NCBI GenBank assembly: GCA_038120765.1
Contig: JAYOMI010000001.1
Location: 70,647-134,646, forward strand
Length of the DNA stretch: 64,000 nucleotides
DNA from: CAXBCP01 sp038120765
GTDB lineage: Bacteria; Pseudomonadota; Alphaproteobacteria; MPNO01; UBA830
Direction of reading: 5' to 3'
Part shown: in pieces, positions 60,824-64,000 of the stretch
Numbering within the stretch: the first letter of the stretch is position 1
How the letters are laid out: each line of letters starts with the position of its first letter
Notes under the pieces: generated by a model
Databases searched by the model: none
Told to the model about the DNA's origin: nothing
Seen by the model: the letters and a program-made list of their open reading frames with translations, nothing else
Position numbers and translations under genes: made by a program

Positions 60824-62317
60824 ATTCCGCCGCAACTCTCGGACAAATATACGACCTTCGCGGTCATCGACATCGGGTCGAACTCCATACGGCTGGTAAT
60901 TTTCGATATCACTGACGGATACCCGCACCCGCTTTTCAACGAGCGGGTATTCTGCGGTCTCGGTACGGGCCTCGGCGAAACGGGCGCGCTGCCGGAAGAG
61001 GCCATGGACCGCGCCATCGCAGCGATCGTGCGGTTTTCGCGCCTTGCCCTGCATAACGGCGTGAACCGGCTCGAGGCTTTTGCAACGTCTGCCGTCCGCG
61101 ATGCGACAAACGGCGGCGAACTGATCGCGGCCGTCCATTCCCTGACCGGCTGCGAAATCCGGATTCTGGACGGACAGGAGGAAGCGCTTCTCTCTGCCCA
61201 GGCGCTCCAGCGCGGCCTGTACGTGGAAGACGGCATTATCGCGGACCTGGGCGGCGGCAGCCTTGAGCTGGCGGCGCTAGGCCACGGCGAAGTCAACGAG
61301 ATGATCTCGCTCCCGATCGGCACCATGCGCCTTCAGGCACAGACATCCGGCGATATGGGGAAGATGCGGAAAGAAATCTGCCAGGCGCTCGACCAGGTCG
61401 ACTGGCTCGGCAAATACACTGGGAAAACCCTCTTTCCAATCGGCGGCGCCTGGCGCGCATTCGCCCGCCTCAAGATCGTGGACAGCAATTATCCGCTGGA
61501 TATCATCCACGGCTATACCATTTCAGCGACCGCCGCCGCGGAGACGGCAAAGTTGCTCGCAGGACTTTCCAGGCAGTCTCTCGCCGGCCTCGAAAGCGTC
61601 GTCAGCCAGCGCCGGATGTCGATGCCGCTGACCGGTCTCCTGCTCAATGAACTGATCGATCGCACGAAGCCGAGAACTGTTACGTTTTCTGCAGTCGGCG
61701 TGCGCGAAGGCTATGTATACGGGCATATGGAAGCGGACCAGATCGCTGAAGATCCGCTGGCCGCCGCAACGTCGGCCCTCTCCGAGCGGGAAGGCTGGTT
61801 CAGTGAAACGGCCGAGGCGTTGCTGCTGTGGCTGTCGCCGATAATGTCAGCAGAGAACCGCCGGCGACGCCGCCTTCAACTGGCCGTCTGCACCCTGTCG
61901 GACATCGCCTGGCGCGACCACCCCGATTACCGCGCCTCATTCGCTTTCGATCGCACGATCGAATACCCGTTCTTCGGAATCAACCACATGGAGCGGGCTT
62001 TTATCGCTCTTGCTGTCTATCTGCGCTATGGCGGCAAATCCTCGGATGCGCGCGTGGCCCATATCGGCAGCCTGCTCTCAAAACGGGCGATTCGGCGGGC
62101 GGAGACGCTCGGTTTCGGATTGCGGCTCGCCTATCGGATTTCAGGGGGAAACCCGGAACTGCTGGAACTGTCCCGGCTGCAGATCAAAAACGACCAGTTG
62201 TCGCTGATCCTGCCCGGGGGCGGCGCCGCACCGATGGAGGAACGGGTCGCCCGGAGCTTCGAGCGCCTCTGCCAGGCCCGAAAAATAAAAATGGGATCGA
62301 TCACCACGGAAAAGTGA
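60824..62317 (+). CDS. ppx: exopolyphosphatase / Ppx-GppA family, probable AUU start
   Basis: Ppx degrades polyphosphate from its ends. The protein has the ASKHA fold with FAVIDIGSNSIRLVIFD, NGVNRLEAFATSAVRDATNG, ILDGQEEALLSAQAL and ADLGGGSLELAALG, and a C-terminal helical domain with RAFIALAVYLRYGGKSSD. Counting back from the core, the stop is at 60818-60820 and the only early start-like codon is ATT 60824, with GGAG 8 nt upstream (MPPQLSDKYTTF). A rival ATG at 60810 opens another frame that closes after 29 codons. The product would be 497 residues, the usual length. Confidence 0.88.
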   Translation: MPPQLSDKYTTFAVIDIGSNSIRLVIFDITDGYPHPLFNERVFCGLGTGLGETGALPEEAMDRAIAAIVRFSRLALHNGVNRLEAFATSAVRDATNGGELIAAVHSLTGCEIRILDGQEEALLSAQALQRGLYVEDGIIADLGGGSLELAALGHGEVNEMISLPIGTMRLQAQTSGDMGKMRKEICQALDQVDWLGKYTGKTLFPIGGAWRAFARLKIVDSNYPLDIIHGYTISATAAAETAKLLAGLSRQSLAGLESVVSQRRMSMPLTGLLLNELIDRTKPRTVTFSAVGVREGYVYGHMEADQIAEDPLAAATSALSEREGWFSETAEALLLWLSPIMSAENRRRRRLQLAVCTLSDIAWRDHPDYRASFAFDRTIEYPFFGINHMERAFIALAVYLRYGGKSSDARVAHIGSLLSKRAIRRAETLGFGLRLAYRISGGNPELLELSRLQIKNDQLSLILPGGGAAPMEERVARSFERLCQARKIKMGSITTEK

Positions 62318-62337
62318 CGGTAATTCGCTATTCAGGA

Positions 62338-62952
62338 TCAGAGCCCGCCGGTTTCCTCTATCAGCGCCGCGATGTCGGCGACACCGACACCCGCCTTTAT
62401 GTTCGAGAATATGAACGGCTTATCGCCGCGCATCTTTTTCGAGTCCCGGTCCATCACATCGAGATCGGCGCCGACAAGCGGGGCAAGATCGATCTTGTTG
62501 ATCACCAGCAGGTCCGACCGGGTAATCCCCGGACCGCCCTTCCGCGGAATCTTGTCCCCGGCGGATACATCGATCACGTAAATCGTGATATCGGCGAGTT
62601 CGGGACTGAACGTCGCGGCCAGGTTGTCGCCGCCGGATTCGATGATGACCATGTCGAGATCGGGGAACCGCACATTCATATCCGCAATCGCGGCAAGATT
62701 GATAGACGCATCCTCGCGGATGGCGGTATGGGGGCAACCGCCGGTTTCCACGCCGACGATGCGCTCCGGCGCAAGCGCGCCCGACCGTGTCAGAAACTGC
62801 GCGTCTTCCTGCGTATAGATGTCATTGGTGACGACGGCGATGTTGTAGCGATCGCGCATGTGTTTGCAGAGCGCATCGGTCAGGGCCGTCTTGCCGGAAC
62901 CGACGGGGCCGCCGATTCCGACCCGGAGAGGGCCGTGCGGGGAAGTGGTCAT
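62338..62952 (-). CDS. ureG: urease accessory GTPase
   Basis: This 204-residue SIMIBI GTPase delivers nickel to urease. P-loop GGPVGSGKTAL, IYTQEDAQFL, GVETGGCPHTAIREDASIN (the CPH metal site), ESGGDNL and LLVINKIDLAPLVG are all as in UreG. It overlaps ureF by 4 nt. It is convergent with ppx, whose stop is 20 nt away. Confidence 0.96.
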   Translation of the reverse strand: MTTSPHGPLRVGIGGPVGSGKTALTDALCKHMRDRYNIAVVTNDIYTQEDAQFLTRSGALAPERIVGVETGGCPHTAIREDASINLAAIADMNVRFPDLDMVIIESGGDNLAATFSPELADITIYVIDVSAGDKIPRKGGPGITRSDLLVINKIDLAPLVGADLDVMDRDSKKMRGDKPFIFSNIKAGVGVADIAALIEETGGL

Positions 62953-63620
62953 GATCTGAAGAGCCTCGTGTACTGGGTTTCATGGTGCATGGATGCAAGA
63001 TCGACCAGCGGCGCCGCCGAGCCGATATCGTCAAGCGGAATGACAAGCGCCTGTTGCTGCGCATCCGAGACGGCAGCGGCGAGGGCCGCAACGGCAAGCT
63101 GACCATCGGTCTGGCCAAGCGGTACCAGGCGCACCGCCGCGGAAACCAGATTTGCCGCGAATGCATGAAAATAACCATGGAGTGCCGTTTCAAGGGGAAT
63201 GCCGTGGGCGGCACAGGCAACGCCGACCGCCACAGGGTACACCGCACCCTGTTCGATCCGGGCCAGCGCATGGGCGGGCCAGGCCGCCAGTGTCGCCTTG
63301 ATAAACGCATTTCCCTGGGCCCGGGTTTCAAGCGCGAACTCCGACGTCGCCTGAAAGGCGTTCCCGAGAGCGGCAATCCCGTCCAGATGATCCCAGTTTT
63401 CGGCGGCGACCGCCGAATAGGCCTCGCGGAACAGAATACCGTCGACACGCCCGGTGCCCTGCAACAGGACCGTCGACACCCAGTCCGACACGTCGTCCGC
63501 CGTCGCGACACGGCCGGTTTCGACAGCGTATTCAAGGCTATGACTATAGGAAAACGCGCCGACCGGGTAGCTGGGCGACAGCCAGCTCAGCAGCCGATAG
63601 AGGCCGCCGTCATCAATCAT
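62949..63620 (-). CDS. ureF: urease accessory protein UreF
   Basis: This 223-residue helical protein starts at ATG 63620, or possibly ATG 63653. It has GGLYRLLSWLSPSYPVGAFSYSHSLEYAVETG, the family's N-terminal signature, then TVLLQGTGRVDGILFREAY and LVPLGQTDGQLAVAALAAAVSDAQ. UreF joins UreD/H and UreG on the apo-urease. It overlaps ureE by 8 nt at the nearer start. Confidence 0.93.
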   Translation of the reverse strand: MIDDGGLYRLLSWLSPSYPVGAFSYSHSLEYAVETGRVATADDVSDWVSTVLLQGTGRVDGILFREAYSAVAAENWDHLDGIAALGNAFQATSEFALETRAQGNAFIKATLAAWPAHALARIEQGAVYPVAVGVACAAHGIPLETALHGYFHAFAANLVSAAVRLVPLGQTDGQLAVAALAAAVSDAQQQALVIPLDDIGSAAPLVDLASMHHETQYTRLFRS

Positions 63621-64000
63621 GGTGATGCCCGTGAACCAGGTTTTCATCGTCATAGGCGCCCCGTTCCGGATCGAACGGTGCCATGACGGGTTTCACCGCA
63701 GCGCCGATCCCGCGCAGCATTTCCTCGATCACGTGGTCGCGCCGTATCAGGATACGGTCTGCCTCTATCGCCGCCGGGCAATGGCGGTTGCCGAGATGCC
63801 ACGCGATACGGTGCAGATCGTGCGCCGACGTGCAGGTGACCTCGACGAGGTCTTCGTCCGCCGCCTGCACGGCAACCCAGCCGCCATCTTCCAGCGCAAG
63901 GCCGTCGCCATCGCGCAAGGCTGTCGCTTTCTCGAGATCCAGGAGAACCGGCGTCCCGTTATCGCAGACACGCCGGATACGCCGCCGGTGCCGCGCCTCG
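63613..64000 (-). CDS. ureE: urease accessory protein UreE, 5' end cut by window edge
   Basis: UreE hands nickel to urease. The frame is open to the right edge. The visible part reads RRVCDNGTPVLLDLEKATALRDGDGLALEDGGWVAVQAADEDLVEV, then HRIAWHLGNRHCPAAI and the C-terminal HGHHHD tail. The HLGNRHCPA segment holds the conserved nickel-binding histidine. The tail is short compared with histidine-rich UreE. The rest of the urease cluster would lie to the right. Confidence 0.93.
   Translation of the reverse strand, partial: EARHRRRIRRVCDNGTPVLLDLEKATALRDGDGLALEDGGWVAVQAADEDLVEVTCTSAHDLHRIAWHLGNRHCPAAIEADRILIRRDHVIEEMLRGIGAAVKPVMAPFDPERGAYDDENLVHGHHHD

Noticed and set aside
60810..60899. ATG 60810 as ppx start
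   Set aside because: Its frame closes after 29 codons without reaching the ASKHA core, so it would need a frameshift. It is kept only as a rival reading.

Overview
The window is one 64 kb stretch of a GC-rich genome. It is most likely an alphaproteobacterium of the Rhodospirillales type or a relative. The reasons are the DUF2336 protein, the RpoE-ChrR pair, the GcvA-like LysR regulator, the Liv-type transporter, the many GST, VOC, LLM and UbiD catabolic genes, and the frequent 4-nt ATGA overlaps inside operons. Three runs of ten N (17890, 41309, 48674) each break a gene, so this is a scaffolded draft, possibly a metagenome bin. I see no tRNA, rRNA, CRISPR array, insertion sequence or integrase.

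Layout. 0-7.5 kb: the tail of a UbiD decarboxylase with a TPP enzyme, a class V aminotransferase, an orphan pair of contractile-tail tube-like proteins, an LLM flavin oxidoreductase, two small genes and a LysR regulator. 7.5-12 kb: Fe superoxide dismutase and a coxLMS-type molybdenum hydroxylase operon. 12-19 kb: RNA modification, with a queuosine-precursor transporter, DusA, QueG, Tgt and QueA, plus ArsC and small proteins. 19-27 kb: transporters, hydrolases, a DUF2336 protein and two small genes with in-frame stops. 27-30.6 kb: a phosphite uptake and oxidation operon (ptxABCD). 30.6-35.4 kb: a branched-chain amino-acid-type ABC transporter. 35.5-48 kb: a catabolic region with MmgE/PrpD, a TPP enzyme, an extradiol-type VOC protein, FAH, a flavin monooxygenase, an alpha/beta hydrolase and an Ldh-type dehydrogenase. 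It ends in a five-gene operon of UbiD, a PNPOx-like protein, a LigI-like hydrolase and a split TPP decarboxylase. 48-50 kb: an ECF sigma factor with its ChrR anti-sigma, and a fasciclin protein. 50-58.4 kb: two GSTs around another TPP enzyme, a CmcJ/NvfI-type oxidoreductase, a ParA ATPase and an MFS carrier. 58.5-64 kb: polyphosphate kinase, exopolyphosphatase and the urease accessory genes ureG, ureF and ureE (the last cut by the window edge).

How the genes work together. Two parts concern phosphorus. ptxABC should import phosphite and PtxD should oxidise it to phosphate with NAD; Ppk1 and Ppx would store and release phosphate as polyphosphate. The queuosine genes form a salvage and modification set. 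The catabolic regions repeatedly pair UbiD with TPP-dependent decarboxylases, and the 43.8-47.9 kb operon looks like an uncharacterised decarboxylation route for an aromatic or pyrone-like acid.

The most interesting points are the ptx operon, with a duplicated translation start and a one-base frameshift in ptxD; the absence of any ATG, GTG or TTG start for ppk1 and ppx, each with an AUU codon behind a plausible ribosome-binding site; the UbiD/LigI-like/split-TPP operon; the orphan tail-tube pair; and an intrinsic terminator on the minus strand at 51.5 kb with no gene feeding it. Several disrupted genes could reflect sequence errors, so these claims need read-level checking.
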